From Clarkia xantiana subsp. parviflora (taxonomy: Eukaryota > Streptophyta > Magnoliopsida > Myrtales > Onagraceae), in contig JAPTYO010000002.1 in assembly GCA_036873135.1 (NCBI GenBank), positions 21,292,452 through 21,356,451 of the forward strand: a DNA stretch of 64,000 bases, in the 5' to 3' direction. The notes under the pieces are model-generated. The model saw nothing but the letters and a program-made list of their open reading frames with translations. It did no database searches and was not told the origin of the DNA. Both the position numbers and the translations under genes were made by a program. Numbering within the stretch: position 1 is the stretch's first letter; every line of letters begins with the position of its first letter. Below, in pieces: positions 37,501-49,834 of the stretch.

Positions 37501-38203
37501 TCTTCCCACCCTCTAGTGCCATCAGACGTAAACAAATTTCCAAAGAATTGAACAAACTCGGCAGCTATCGAGTCCTCGTCTGCTAATGTTCTGCCGTCTT
37601 CCGTGGTCACTTTCAAGATTTTATTGCGCCTCTGACGCTCCACCGTTGTCATATGGAAGAACTTAGAGTTCCTATCTCCATGGTTCAGCCATTTTACTCT
37701 CGATCTTTGACGCCAGTACATTTCTTCCCTCTTCCATAATCCATTGAGCTTCAGTTTCAGTTCCCTTTCCTCTTTTCTCATATCAGCATTCGGGAGCTGA
37801 GCTTGGACACTCTTTAACCGAGCATATGCCAAAGAGATCTCCTTTTTTGTGTTGCCAAATTTAACACGGCTCCACTTGATCAAGTGTTTCTTACATCGGG
37901 TCAAATTTGTACTTAAAGCTCCTCCAGCACAAGCTTCGTTTGGGGTCTCTTGGTCATCTTGGGTCCCACTCCAAGTTTCCTTTATTAACTTAGTGCATTC
38001 CTCATGTTCAGTCCAGGCTTCTTCAAACCTAAATAAAGAAGGTCCCTTGATGTCATTACAGCTCGGGACTAGCGCTAGCGGCCTGTGATCGGAGCCTAAA
38101 AACGGCTCATGGAAAATCTGAGTACGAGGGTGTTTTCGTACCCATTCAGCATTTGCTAAGCCTCGATCTATTCGTTCGCATACATAATCTGCCCCGATGT
38201 GAT
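34555..38203 (-). mobile_element. L1-type LINE, 5'-truncated
   Basis: Minus-strand non-LTR retrotransposon ending in an A-tail (T-run 34552-34563 on plus) and flanked by a direct repeat TTGAGTATTT (34545-34554 and 38204-38213). It starts inside the endonuclease, so ORF1 and most of the endonuclease are missing. Truncation at the 5' end is usual for target-primed insertion. Confidence 0.92.
34608..38203 (-). pseudogene. LINE ORF2: endonuclease end, RT, zinc finger, RNase H
   Basis: One reading frame through the whole element. Endonuclease C-terminus (CERIDRGLANAEW, LGSDHRPLALV); reverse transcriptase (GSKAPGPDGYPGLFFQRYW, FRPISLCN, RLIQDNIIVAHE, GIRQGDPLSPYLF, catalytic FADD in HHLFFADDALFF); zf-RVT (CPFCDNEETLEHMLFGC); plant-type RNase H (INCDASWEE, VLEVYAIHEAL, VIESDSKEAI). 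The frame is broken by one TAA at 36471-36473, after QNPGK, at a position where relatives have tyrosine (YLG). Otherwise the 3' 3.6 kb is intact, so the insertion is fairly recent. Confidence 0.93.
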
Positions 38204-38213
38204 TTGAGTATTT

Positions 38214-38432
38214 GAGTGTGTTAAATCGTCATCTTTGATGTGATATAAAGTGTTATGCTAAAAGTATTCGATTGTGTAGCAATATAAAAGGTGATAATTT
38301 GGTATTCGTAACAATGTGGGGCAATATGTGTTTTCCTATATATATATATATATATATTGATAAATGATATTTCTTTTGTTCGAGAGAATGTTATATATTA
38401 AAATAAAATGAATTTATATGTTAAACAATTTA

Positions 38433-38476
<44 letters not shown>

Positions 38477-38689
38477 CTTTTTTGTGAAACTAAATTATAG
38501 ATATATATATCAAAACATATGTACACATATATAGTAGTTTCAATTTTGAATACTTAAATGATAAAATAACCAGAAGTAAAAATAATAGTTGATAAATATT
38601 AATTACATATCTTATTTTAAATATAGTAATATAAAAATAACAATTGATCGTAATCGGTTGTAGTTTAATTTAAATTTTAAAGTTAGATA
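38214..38689. other. AT-rich DNA with two (TA)n microsatellites
   Basis: TA runs at about 38337-38358 and 38437-38474; no coding. Confidence 0.6.
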
Positions 38690-39530
38690 TTTTGGACGTA
38701 ATTTATATTATATATTGTTTGACAATTTGGGCATCTTTTTATGAAATTATATTTGGGCTAGTTTTTAGGGCTAAGTTGATTTATTTTTCAAGCCCATTGT
38801 ATTTACTTAAGCCCAACCCAATTTGTTTTTTTAGTGAATATGGAATTGTGGAAACATTTTGTACCACATCAACCACTTTACCTCTCATCATCCCATCTTC
38901 TCTCCTATATAAGAAGCTTTCTCCTATATAAGAAGCTTTCGTCTTCTTCTTTACACACACAATGAGAAATGAGATCCTTTTAGTTGAGTATCCAATATTT
39001 TCGGAATCTATATTTTTGGAATCCAAGTTATATTTTATCCTCCTATGTTCTTCGTGTTGACGAATTGCAGAGTTTTTCCTAGGTTGATATCGACTCATGT
39101 CGTATTCGATCTTTCTAGTTATTTTTAGCCGTTGTCGTCGGCTTTCCTGTTCTTTGTTTGAGTTCAGGTATTGTGAGTTTGGTTTGGTCGAACATGTTGC
39201 ATGCATAACACGATTCGATGGCACTGTTGAATCCTGGGAGGTGATCACCCCTTGTATAAAACCCCTTTGCATAAGCCGAGGGTGGGGAGGGGCGAATTTT
39301 CCCTAAGGAGACCGTGATTTGCACGGGCCCCAGTATAAAAAAAAAATACGTATTTGTTTTTGTCGATTTTACGTATAATTTCGGTGTAGACATTCTGCAT
39401 GTTAATTGGAGTAACTACTTGTAAGTAACCAAAATTTGACTAATTTCATTTTATTCATTGAATTTTAAAATATTGCAATTTGATCTTCGGACTTTGTAAA
39501 TTTGCATATTTACCCTCAATATTTCCAACA
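38690..39530 (+). mobile_element. LTR-like repeat, inverted copy of 25359-26160
   Basis: Same family as the repeat in the CACTA interior, in the opposite orientation, with a duplicated CCTATATAAGAAGCTTTC near 38905-38940 that gives a TATA-like signal. The 3' end reads ATTTCCAACA. No primer-binding site follows, so it looks like a solo LTR. Open frames across it (38781-39393) do not resemble a family. Confidence 0.65.
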
Positions 39531-40810
39531 ATCTTAAGGCAATTTTTTATTTGTTGGTTTTATAAAAGGGTCCTTAATTGAATTTTGAGATTCAATTTTT
39601 GGAGAAAATAATTATTTATTCACTAAAGTTCACAAATAATGTCGAACAACGACGCTGAGAATGTGAACATGCTCGTGAAGAGAGCACATGTGACTGATAA
39701 AATCGCTAAGGCCATTTAGGCCATCGAGACGGATAAAGACGTCAAAAGCCATTGAGGCTATTAGGACCGTTGAGGTCGCTAAGTCATTGAGACTACTATG
39801 ACTAATCGAGATGGTCAAGGTTGTTGAACCTATTAAGGCATCCAAAATTGATATGTTTTCTAAGGTGACTTTGGTCACCATACCCATTTTAGCCTTTGAG
39901 GCTTATGGAGTCGTTTAACCATTGTTGAAAATGAGAATAAGAAACCGATTAAAGCCGATTTAGTGTGTATGACAATTGTTATGGAAATTTTATTTCCTTG
40001 TCTAAACCCTAATTATTACATTTTACATGTATGTAAGTGTGAATCAACGAATCGATTGCACAACCATGAACCCTGACACGTATGTACGCCGTGACGTTTG
40101 AACACGGGAGTTAGCCTCGTGTGGGTCTGGCTTTGTTAAAACCAAAATTAACTGTGCCCAGGTTTATTTTCTGTCCAACAGAAAAAAAAAATTGATTTTT
40201 GTAACTAAAGTGATTAAACTTAGTTACTGAAATAAGAAATTCAAATCGTTATTTGAATTTTAGTAATCCGAATTTGATGTTACAGATTAATTAATATTGT
40301 AGGGGTCGAGTACCAAATACTCGGACTTCTAAAAAGTCTCAATGAGTTGGTCATAAGTCCAATGTTTGAACCCTACTCAATGAGAAAGTAGCTAACACTT
40401 GGCGGACAACTCTAAAATTGGGAAAACCAAAATCTTCTCGATGTGATTTATAAATGCTATCATTCTGCGAGTTATACAATCGCATATGCCGGCGCATTGA
40501 TTACCGGGGTTGGACACTCGTATAGGCCGCCGTCTATAATGCCGGGGAAGTCGCCGAAACTTACTTCAGAAGTTGAAGTCAAAATATGAAATTATTTTTG
40601 ACAAAAAAAATGAAGAGGAAGAAGCATCCCTGTTGGGAGCACTCGAATTTGTCAAAAGAGTTGTACGGTATATACAGATAGACGATAACTTCAATAGAGA
40701 TGAAATGAAGCTATTTTACGTGAAATGACCGTAGTTCCTAAAATAAACATGAATAAAAAAAATTTGCACTGGCCGTAGTGCCTAAAATGAACATGAAATA
40801 AGAATGTTCC
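39531..40810. other. Unassigned, probably decayed retroelement DNA
   Basis: A short plus frame from 39641 (MSNNDAENVNMLVK) soon hits stops. No domain recognised. Given its position it may be the decayed gag or leader of the old Copia starting near 40820. Confidence 0.3.
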
Positions 40811-40819
40811 TTCTCGGGC

Positions 40820-41202
40820 TTTTTTGTGGCATGGAAGTTTAGAACATGTTAATTACGATACCTTGCGGAGGTTATCTAACATGGTTCATATTTCTAAATT
40901 CAAAATAGATCAAGAACTTAAATGTAAATTTTGCGTTGAAATGAAACTTGTTCGGTCGAAAGGATTACCGAACTTATTGGTCTAATACATAACGATGTTT
41001 GTGACTTAAAATATGTCCAAACACGAAATGGAAAAATAAGTACTTCATTACTTCGTAGATGATAGTACGAAATGTTGCTATGTATACTTGATGAAGGGGA
41101 AATATGAAACAATTAAATATATTCATGATTTACCTTGAGTTTCAACTCAATGTTGAAAAAAAAATTGTTCATACTATTACATTAGATGAACAAATTGGTG
41201 AT
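40820..41202 (+). pseudogene. Old Copia: GAG-pre-integrase and integrase start
   Basis: Plus-strand translation gives LWHGSLEHVNYDTLRRLSN, then a C-x2-C pair ([10 protein letters not shown]) and later fragments resembling VCDLK-VQTRNGK and YVYLMKGKYETI, with several stops and frameshifts. This is the HHCC region and start of the Copia integrase core. The neighbouring hAT (41203-41831) lies at its end. Confidence 0.75.
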
Positions 41203-41831
41203 TAGGGATGGCAACGGGTCTCGGGGCCCCGCTGACCCGCGGGGCCCCGACCCGGTTTTGACCCGCCGACCCGCGGGTCACGGGTCGGGTCCGGGGCGGG
41301 TCGGGCTCGGGGCGGGGCGGGTCCGGGTCTAGAGACCCGGGGCCCCGTAGACCCGCCCCGAAATCCATATGTATATAATTTTTTTTTTTAATTTTTTTAT
41401 GTTAATATGATCTAACATTTAATAAAAAAATATGGTTAATATAGTACCTATATAAATAACATGGACCAAATAGATTTATATTTAGATTATTAGGATTTGT
41501 TAATTTGGTGTTTGGATTTAAATTTGTATTTGTAATGAATTTGATGTGTTTGTTGTTTATATTTGATTGATGTTAGATTTATGTTTTGAATTTATATATA
41601 ATGTAATATTTTGACAAAAAAAAATTGTATTTAATATTGAAAAGTTTAAAAAAAAAAAAAAATTTGTTCATATGACGGGGCGGGTCGGGGCCCCGCGGGT
41701 CGACCCGCGGGATTGTTGACCCGACCCGACCCGAAAGGCCCATTTGGCCGGGGCCGGGTCAGCCAGGCCGACCCGCGGGGCGGGTCCGGGGCTGCAAAAA
41801 CCCGCCCCGACCCGCCCCGTTGCCATCCCTA
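41203..41831. mobile_element. Small hAT element with GC-rich subterminal arrays
   Basis: Inverted ends TAGGGATGGCAACGGG on both sides and a perfect 8-bp TSD TTGGTGAT (41195-41202, 41832-41839). The outer 150 bp on each side are runs of GACCCGCGGG/CGGGTC motifs; the centre is AT-rich. No transposase. The open frames at 41177-41368 and 41668-41964 reflect the repeats. Confidence 0.93.
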
Positions 41832-41984
41832 TTGGTGATGCTACTTCAAGCTCCCAGCTCAACGGTATACCATAAGTCGCGAGATCCACTCCTGGCCGCT
41901 GATGAATTTTTCCGACTGCTCCGTTTAAGCCATTGAACCGCTGCTTTGATCTATAAGCATTCAATGTGAAGAATTGCTAATAAA

Positions 41985-42062
41985 ACAGATTGGCTAAGTG
42001 GTTAGGCTGTCAGCCATGACCTAAACAGAAGGATATAAGAGGTTGCGGTTTTGATCCCACCA
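41985..42062 (+). repeat. tRNA-like (pol III box) sequence, possible SINE head
   Basis: TGGCTAAGTGG (41991-42001) fits the pol III A-box, and GGTTTTGATCC (42047-42057) is close to the B-box. The box spacing and arms do not fold as a tRNA by eye, so a SINE head or tRNA relic is more likely than a working gene. Confidence 0.35.
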
Positions 42063-42462
42063 AGCAACGTTTTATGGAATAGTTTTAGTATTAATAAAGT
42101 TGCTGGTCAAGGTTTTGGCTCAGAGGGTGAAATAGTTTTCATTGAGTATGTGTTAGATACAAATGATCAAATCCAACCGCAGTCATTCATTCCTAAAATT
42201 TCGGATAGTTTATGGTACTTGCGGTGCAACCGGCCAATGTTGTTTATTGGTATGAGGAACATACCGTTTTGAGAAATGCGGACGGTCTAATGGCCAAATT
42301 TGATCTCATATTGGTTTAATGAAATGTTGATGTTTTTGACGGTCTGAGGATTTACACTGATGAAATGATGATCCGAGGATCAATGATGATATGGTTGAGA
42401 GTTAGTAATAACTTCATACCCAACTCGTGTGTTAACATGTTAAATTTTATGGAAGAATTTAA

Positions 42463-42958
42463 AATAATGTGGTTGAGACCATGTTTATTTTAGAGTTATG
42501 ATTAACATGGGGTAGCTATTTTAACTAGTAATTACCTTTTGAATAAGGTACCCCATAAGAAGTAAGATAAAACTTTGTTTGAGTCATGCCTTCGAATGTG
42601 GGGTGTCTTGCTAAAAGTGATGATACCTTTATGGAAAAGGTTCATACATGCCCTAAACTGTTGATTGCATTTTCATAGGGTATGCTCAGAACAGTAAAGC
42701 GTATCAGTTTATTGTAATTGAATCGTAAGTGTCGGATATACACAAAGATACGTTAATGCAATTAAGAAATGCATATTTCTTTGGAAAATGTATTTCTGGC
42801 TAAGTCTAGAGGAGAGGCAAGTTCTTCAAAACAAGCACATGAGACTATAGAGAAAAAATAGTCTAGACCGAGAATTTGGAGAGCATGTTGAGGTCGAAAC
42901 CGAGGTCGAGCCCATGAGGAGTAAAATGGTGAGGATTGGAAAATCCTATGGTCCAGAT
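42463..42958 (+). pseudogene. Old Copia: integrase C-terminal part
   Basis: Broken plus frames resemble LNKVPHKK, RMWGCLAK, the GYAQNSKAYRFIVIES block, and then RGEASSSKQAHETIE and VRIGKSYGPDF. The last codons are cut by the insertion at 42964 and resume at 49835 as TYMIEAEP, which shows both halves belong to one element. Many stops: long dead. Confidence 0.8.
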
Positions 42959-44188
42959 TTTCTTGTAAGCATATGGTGATGAGCGCCGTAATTGGTAGCC
43001 CATAATATGTATAGTTTACCTAATGAACTTGGGTAAATGTCACATTAGGGTAATTGGGTTAGACCCAAATCCCAATTGACATGGGAGGCCCAAAATTGGG
43101 CCTCTCCAATTACATAGGCCGGTCGAAACTAACAGTAGGGGTAAAGTGGACTTTTGTCCACTTTACTCCTATAAATAAGAGGTGTTAGAGAAATTTTAGA
43201 GTTAATGATAATTCCCTCACAAGAGTGTTTTAGAAAGAAAAACCCTCCTCCCACACACAAGGTTCGGCCGAACCATTCCTATCACCAAGGGTGTGCCAAA
43301 TTGCTTTCGAGCAAACTCTCCAGAGATCTGTCTCCGTGCCGGGAATCGATCAGAGGCTTTGCTGTGGAGCTGCACCACGTAGGGCTTCTCTAACAAGAAT
43401 CTCTACGGGTCCCGTCTGGAGGATCGCGAACTCCCTCGAGCAAGGATCTTGGACTACGGTTACTCTTGAGGTATGTGTAAACTTTCCGCTGCGTAATTGA
43501 TATTACTAGAACATACCATGTTTAAGTTTCCGTAGTGATTACTCCCCGTAATCTAACAGTGATATCAGAGCCTGTGTTAGGAGTTCATGATTTTGATAAA
43601 TTGGTGTTCTTGGAGTTTTAAAATTTCCGGACTGAATTTTTTTTTAAAGGGAATTTCAAATTTCAAATTTTTAAGTTCAAGGGTGGTCCGAAATTTTTCA
43701 TGTTCTTGGTTAAATTGATGTTCATGATCTTCAAGAAAAATGTGATATTTATCAAAATCAAACATTGGATTGTAGATCTTATTAAAATTTGATCTTAAAA
43801 TTTGACCACTTTTTCCCAAGTAGTGTTTGTGCCGAAAATTTTAATTATTTTTCAAAGTAAAATTTTTAATTTCTTGGTCATCAAGTTAGATATTTCGGCA
43901 CATACATATAAAATTGTTTAAAATTATATTGTTTACCATATTTTAATTTTTAATTAAGGTAACAATATATCTATAATTAGGAACATTATGATAGATTCAC
44001 AATAATATATAGAAATATATATCACTATCAATATATCTAAATATTTAAATAGGGTTAAAGATATTATTGATAGATTTAGTTACCTAAAAGATTGAGAAAA
44101 TATATTGTTAATTATTTGTTTCCCTATTAAAGATATTGACAATAAATAAAATATATATAATATATTGCTGATTTTTACATACATACAT

Positions 44189-44242
<54 letters not shown>

Positions 44243-44399
44243 AGATTGATTTAATCTTAGAGATAGAATCTTAGCAATAAATATATATATGTTAGATAAG
44301 TGCCGAAATATATATATTTAATATTGGAAATTATTTTATATAGTTAATGTTACTTGGTGGCTAAGTTTAATATTTTTTATGGATTTAAAACCCTACTTG

Positions 44400-44750
44400 G
44401 GCCGCAAGTAAACATTTCGGCCCAACCTTTAAAATTTTAATTATTGGGCCGGTCCAATATGTTAAACCGGGACGAAACAAAACCGAACCGGATTTTCTCA
44501 ATCGGTTCGACCTATTCGGGTCGGGTCGGACCGGGGTAATTAAATGGATCTAACCGAACTGGTTTTGAGCGTTGAACCGAACCGAACCCTATTTTCTTGG
44601 ACCGATTCGGACCAAACCAGATTTTAAAATTAAAAACCGGACTGAACCGAACCAGATTTTCCGGACCGGACCGAACCGGATTTTTTTGAACCAAAACGGA
44701 CTGAAATTGACTGAACCGAACAATGTTTTCTAAACCGAATTCAAGTCAAT
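44400..44750. repeat. AACCGG-rich degenerate array
   Basis: Dense AACCGAACCGG/GGACCGG motifs resemble the interior of the small hAT element at 16302-16726, but no terminal repeats or TSD were found. Probably a decayed relative. A TA microsatellite lies just upstream at about 44196-44239. Confidence 0.45.
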
Positions 44751-45682
44751 TAAAATAGGGAGGTCAAGTTTTGAAATCCAAATGTTTTTGAACCTCAAAA
44801 TGGACTACACAATGCTCATAGGGTTGATAACCTTTATGCCTTGTTTCGATTATGGGGATGGATCTCGGAGATACATGTTTTTGGGACTGGATTAATTAGA
44901 GGGCTGAATTGCAATTGTTTATTATTCAAATATATATTTATGCATGATTAGAACTGTTGTCTTGACTAAGTCAAGCTAGCTGGATATTGCATGTTGTGGG
45001 CGGAGCCCCGGTTAAATATACGGAATGTGCACTAGGATAGACATGTTGTGATGGTTGTAAATGCCTAGGATTCATGTCTAGAAGCTTGCGTAAATGAATA
45101 TAAGCATGAATTGCAAATCAGCTTAAAACCGAAAACCAGTCGCCAAATATGTATGATTGATGTGAATGTTACATGTTTGACGCGTATGCTAGAATGTTGA
45201 GGCTGAAGTTACATTTGATAATTTACTTGTAAGTAGAATTATGAATGCAATCATGAGTTTCTCGGAACATTACACGCATGACGCGTAAGCATGTGTGTGG
45301 TGAATGTGATGGATGTTACTGGCATATGATAATTTACATGGATAGTAGAATTATGTATGCATGAGTGAATACATCAGAATAATTTTCCAAAAAAAAGGAC
45401 CTTGGGAAAGCCAAGATCTGGTATGCTTATTATAAAAAATTCCCGTTCCGATAATATGCGATAAAAACTATTTTAAGATACTGATCTATTAGATAGAAGA
45501 CGACGATAGTGTGAACTCTTTCACAGCCATCTTCCATTGGTTTACTGGTGGTCGGTTGGTTTAGATGAATGAGGAATCATTATTTGTCGGATCCCATCTT
45601 AATAGGTATTTGATGTATGCAATTCTTTCTCAAAATGTTATTGTCTCCCTGATTGTGCATGATTATCAAAGTGTTATTTTTC

Positions 45683-46318
45683 ATGGCTGGATCGGTTCCC
45701 TACTACAAACCTCGCAATCTGGATGACATTGATAATGATGCGTGGAGTGAATATGTAAGAGAACTCTTTGTCGCTGAAAATATACATAAGTGTATTGACG
45801 TGAACAGAGTAAGAACATTGGTTAATGAAAAATGTGTCCTTACATACCCGAACAAGTTAATGAGCTTTATGGATCGGAGAGCTTGCGAGGTGATACTGAC
45901 AACCTTGGACAGAGAGGTTGCAGAGGACTTCAAACTCAACCTTAGTGCTCTTCAACTTTAGTGCGCCATTAGACTCCGCTTTTGTGGAGGTAGGGCAGCC
46001 GAAGCCAGAGGAGTGCTATTTGAGTATGTTGCCCTAATTTCTCAAGATGCAGGTGTTATACCCACATCAAATCTCACGAACGAGAGATTAAATTGGAGAA
46101 AGATACTCAGTATTGCGCAAAGGTACCCTCTATCATGGATGGCTGACGACAACGGACTTGGCTACTTGATTGAATCAATCAAATTCATCACTGCCCTGTT
46201 TGTTGATAGCAAACAAGATCAACCAGAGGGTGCCTCTGCGCTTCACCGCAAGAGATCAAGGGAAGATGCAGAGGAATCAGGATCATCTTTTTGGTCCTCA
46301 AATGATCATCCGGTGTGA
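45683..46318 (+). pseudogene. Unrecognised ORF in the LTR element, one in-frame stop
   Basis: A plus frame starts at ATGGCT (45683, MAGSVPYYKPRN), reaches a TAG at 45959-45961, and continues in the same frame to TGA at 46316-46318: 211 sense codons apart from the TAG. The first half is rich in charged residues (VRELFVAENIHKC, FMDRRACEVI); the second has an alanine/arginine-rich start, a hydrophobic stretch (YLIESIKFITALF) and a basic, serine/acidic tail (HRKRSREDAEESGS). There is no zinc knuckle, protease, RT or integrase motif. Coding length in an otherwise non-coding 5.7 kb suggests real ancestry. A gag-like protein, a captured host gene, or an old viral structural-protein insert are all possible; I cannot choose. 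Confidence 0.45.
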
Positions 46319-46329
46319 TGAACGCCAGT

Positions 46330-49220
46330 GATAAAAGTACATTAAATTGTCTTGTTTAAGTTCCTATCATTGCTCTACCTTATCTTTTAAAGCTTCGTGG
46401 ATGATCTAGATTTTGCCATTATGGTTATTTCTAATACTGTTCGATTTTATGTTTGAATTTTGGTTATTGATATTTTGGAATTTTTGAATAAAGTAGTTAC
46501 CATTCGATTTGAAATGAGTTCGACTTATCAAGATTAATCGACTCGGCTAGACACGAGATCGATCCGAAAAACGAGAAACCGAAACAACATGGCCAAAATC
46601 TAACACCTCCATGCATCTTAATCACACATTTGAGTAACTTCAATATGCCATTAAATCCATTGATTACGTCGTTCTGAGAATTAACCGATTAAAACTCTTA
46701 TTTTATTATTACTCCATTGAATGAAATAAACTGTAATGATGATCATGTTTGAAACCGATTGGATTAAATTGAATTAAATTCAGAAATGAAACGATTTAAC
46801 CAAGGGTTTAAACCCCAGGGCAAATTGCGCCTTGAGCAAGTGGACCTCGATAGACGGACCACATCGTTTTCATAAAATGAATTTAACGATGAAGTGTTGA
46901 ATTTTTGTTTGCATTCCCTTAGAAACAACTTATTGATAACATTTACATCGGTAGAGGCTTCGAAAGCTACCACGACCTTGTAAAAGTATCAGCTGACGCA
47001 TGAGGTGAAAACCTAAAAGACTCAGTTCGGAGATGGAATAAAATCTCTGAGATAAGTTAGCAAACGAAGAAGGATGAAGTCGGTTAAACGATTTTCCTTC
47101 CATAAGCCTTGAACGATAAGTCAGGCTAGGCATTCAAGTTATAAAACGCACTTCAAGCAGCACAATTTGTATAATGTTGGAGTCATTCTATAAGGGTTCC
47201 CTATGGGATGATGAAGATGATTCACATAAACGTAAAATTGTGTTTCATTAATATCGGTAAGGTACGTCGCCATTTTAGATGAAATGTGATGATGAGTTAA
47301 ATCATATCACCATCCGACATTAATTTGCGCAATAAACACGTATTTAGGACAAGAGTATGTCCGTTACTCTTAGAAAATACCTGTTTACAGCTCGATTGTA
47401 AAATAGTGTCGAGGTTAAACATGAAACGTTACATCACTAAGAGGGCGAATTTTCCAAATGCATGAACAGTTTCAATCAAAGAAGTCATGATCAAAACAGA
47501 GCAGAATAACAATGACAATCAGGTCCCACTTAATTCGAGTGGGAGAGATTTGAACCAGCAACTCAAGTGAATAACATGGTAAATGAAAATGGGAACATTT
47601 TCGTAGTAAATCCAGTGGGAGGAATAAACCCTACCACACGTAATCACTGTTGCTGTTGAGACGAATCAAGTTGAACCTGATGGTCATATAACTAAACCAG
47701 GAATGACACAACTACCTAAAATACCCAATGTCTCCAGTGGGAGTAAACCAACCATACTTGGTTCCAGATCCTAGTGATCAAGGAATGCATCTCGGAAGTA
47801 AAGCCCCGAGACCAAGAGGTTGTCATAGGAAAGTTACAAGTCAAGGTTCTAGCAGTGCTCTTGTTCCGAATAGAGACAATACTCCGATAAGAAGTATTGT
47901 TCCGAGTGGGAGGATCGTTCCCGACAGAAATGATTCTACGGTAAGAAGCATTATTCCGAGTGGGAGAAAAGATCAGACTAACAAATGGGACTCGCAATGC
48001 CTAGACGAAAGTCAAAGGCAAGTATCCTATTAAGTAAGGTATAAAACTGTTGACAAGCATTGGAAAGACCTCAAGTGGAGAAATGGAGGAAAATAATAAA
48101 TGAGAGAGATCGCCTAAATTAAAGCCATTATAGAAAGTTACATTTTGTATGCAAAAGAATTGCAACCGAGTTTATGATCAATCGACGTCATAATGTTTTG
48201 ATTACATCAGATCTACGGTCTATAAAGTAACTCGTAGGAGGACGCAATCCTCTGCCAAACTATGTCGAATGTGGGTCTTACCTAGTCACACAGTACGGTC
48301 GTCTTGTGGTGGAGGGAGGCCTCCAACCAAACAAGACTGGCTAAGAGTCAGGGGGATAAACCTGATTAAGCGAGACGATTATCTAGTTTCGAAGTAACTC
48401 GACGTGATTTTCGTTTCGCATATTGCCGTGATGAACTTCGTTCGTCATCTAACCACATTCTGGGCCAGATGAGAATCTGTGATAGCATGATTGACATATC
48501 CCTTTTCCTGTCAACCCAAAAGGTTCAGGTATGTTATCAACGCGTGCTTCATACTACGCGTGCCACTTCCGACCACGGGGTCACAGCTCGGTTGTGCTAG
48601 GAAGGAATCCTCGTGATTCTGGCGGGCGCAAACTTCTTCACCTCGAGCGTGTGATTGATCCCGGGAGCCTTATGAAGAGGCACCCGAAGTATCCTCATGG
48701 ACTCAGAACTCATACCTAAGGTCAGGCTCAATGCTCACTTCCCGGCGTACGAGCGTAGTGCTGAACAAAAAGGCCCAGTGACCACGTCTTGGAAACCGGT
48801 TGGGTTTGACTAAGGGTATGAGCGATGGGAATGGTCAAGTTCACCTATAATTCACCGATTCTTGTATTCTCTAGGTGGCCACCAGCCGGATATTTGTTGA
48901 AGGTTATGAATACTTGTACGGATGCCTTGGAGAAGTGTTCCTATGTGGAAACTAGGAAATGAAGAATTATCAGTTGACCTAGGATACAACGCGGTACAAT
49001 ATATAAATGTTATTTATAATAGGTTTATTAGAGAAAAGGAAATCAACGTTCCGCGGGCGCTACAATACTCCTAATAGATGAGTAGAACGATGCCCGTCGT
49101 GTCCGCCGGTCGCACGGCAAACCTCGTATGAACTATTCGAAAGCATGGAGCAGATCAAAGGGGAGAAATGTTGATGCGGATTTGGACAACAATACATTAA
49201 CAGGTACCCTCCCATTCCGG
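46330..49220. other. Non-coding interior of the LTR element
   Basis: No reading frame with family features. A repeated TTCCGAGTGGGAG motif occurs three times around 47880-47965. Short frames are not supported. Confidence 0.5.
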
Positions 49221-49834
49221 CGAGTGGGGGCTGTAAGCATATGGTGATGGGCGCCGTAATTGGTAGCCCATAATATGTATAGTTTACCTAATGAACTTAG
49301 ATAAATTTCACATTAGGGTAATTGGGCTAGACTCAAATCCCAATTGGCATGGGAGGCCCAATATTGGGCCTCCCCAATTACATAGGCCGGCCGAAACTAA
49401 TAGTAGGGGTGAAGTGGACTTTTGTCTAGTTTACTCTTCTTATAAATAAGAGGTGTCAGGGAAATTTTAGGGTTAATGATAATTCTCTCACAAAAGTGTT
49501 TTAGAGAGAAAAGCCCTCCTCCCACATACAAGGTTCGGCCGAACCATTCCTATCACCAAGGGTGTGCCAAATTGCTTTTGAGAAAACTCTCCAGAGATCT
49601 GTCCCCGTGCCGAGAATCGATCAGAGGCTTTGCTGTGGAGCTGCACCACGTAGGGCTTCTCTAACAAGAATCTCTATGGGTCCCGTCCGGAGGATCGCGA
49701 ACTCCCTCGAGCAAGAATCTTGGACTACGGTTACTCTTGAGGTATGTTTAAACTTTTCGCTGCGTAATTGATATCATTAGCACATACCATGTTTAAGTTT
49801 CCGTAGTAATTACTCCTCGTAATCTAACATTTCT

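Larger units (their letters stand above)
42964..49829 (+). mobile_element. Large LTR element without recognisable gag or pol
   Basis: LTRs 42964-43558 and 49232-49829 (about 595 bp, TG...CA) with a perfect 5-bp TSD TTTCT (42959-42963, 49830-49834). The primer-binding site TGATATCAGAGC (43560-43571) fits initiator-Met tRNA with one mismatch; a G-rich tract GAGTGGGGG ends at 49230. TATA signals TATAAATA are at 43170 and 49441. The 5.7-kb interior has no protease, integrase, RT or RNase H, so it is a LARD-type derivative depending on another element. The LTRs differ at several percent of sites by eye, so it is older than the Gypsy element. Confidence 0.9.

Noticed and set aside
41985..42062. Functional tRNA gene
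   Set aside because: Box-like sequences are present but no cloverleaf arms pair and the spacing is off; kept only as a tRNA-like repeat.
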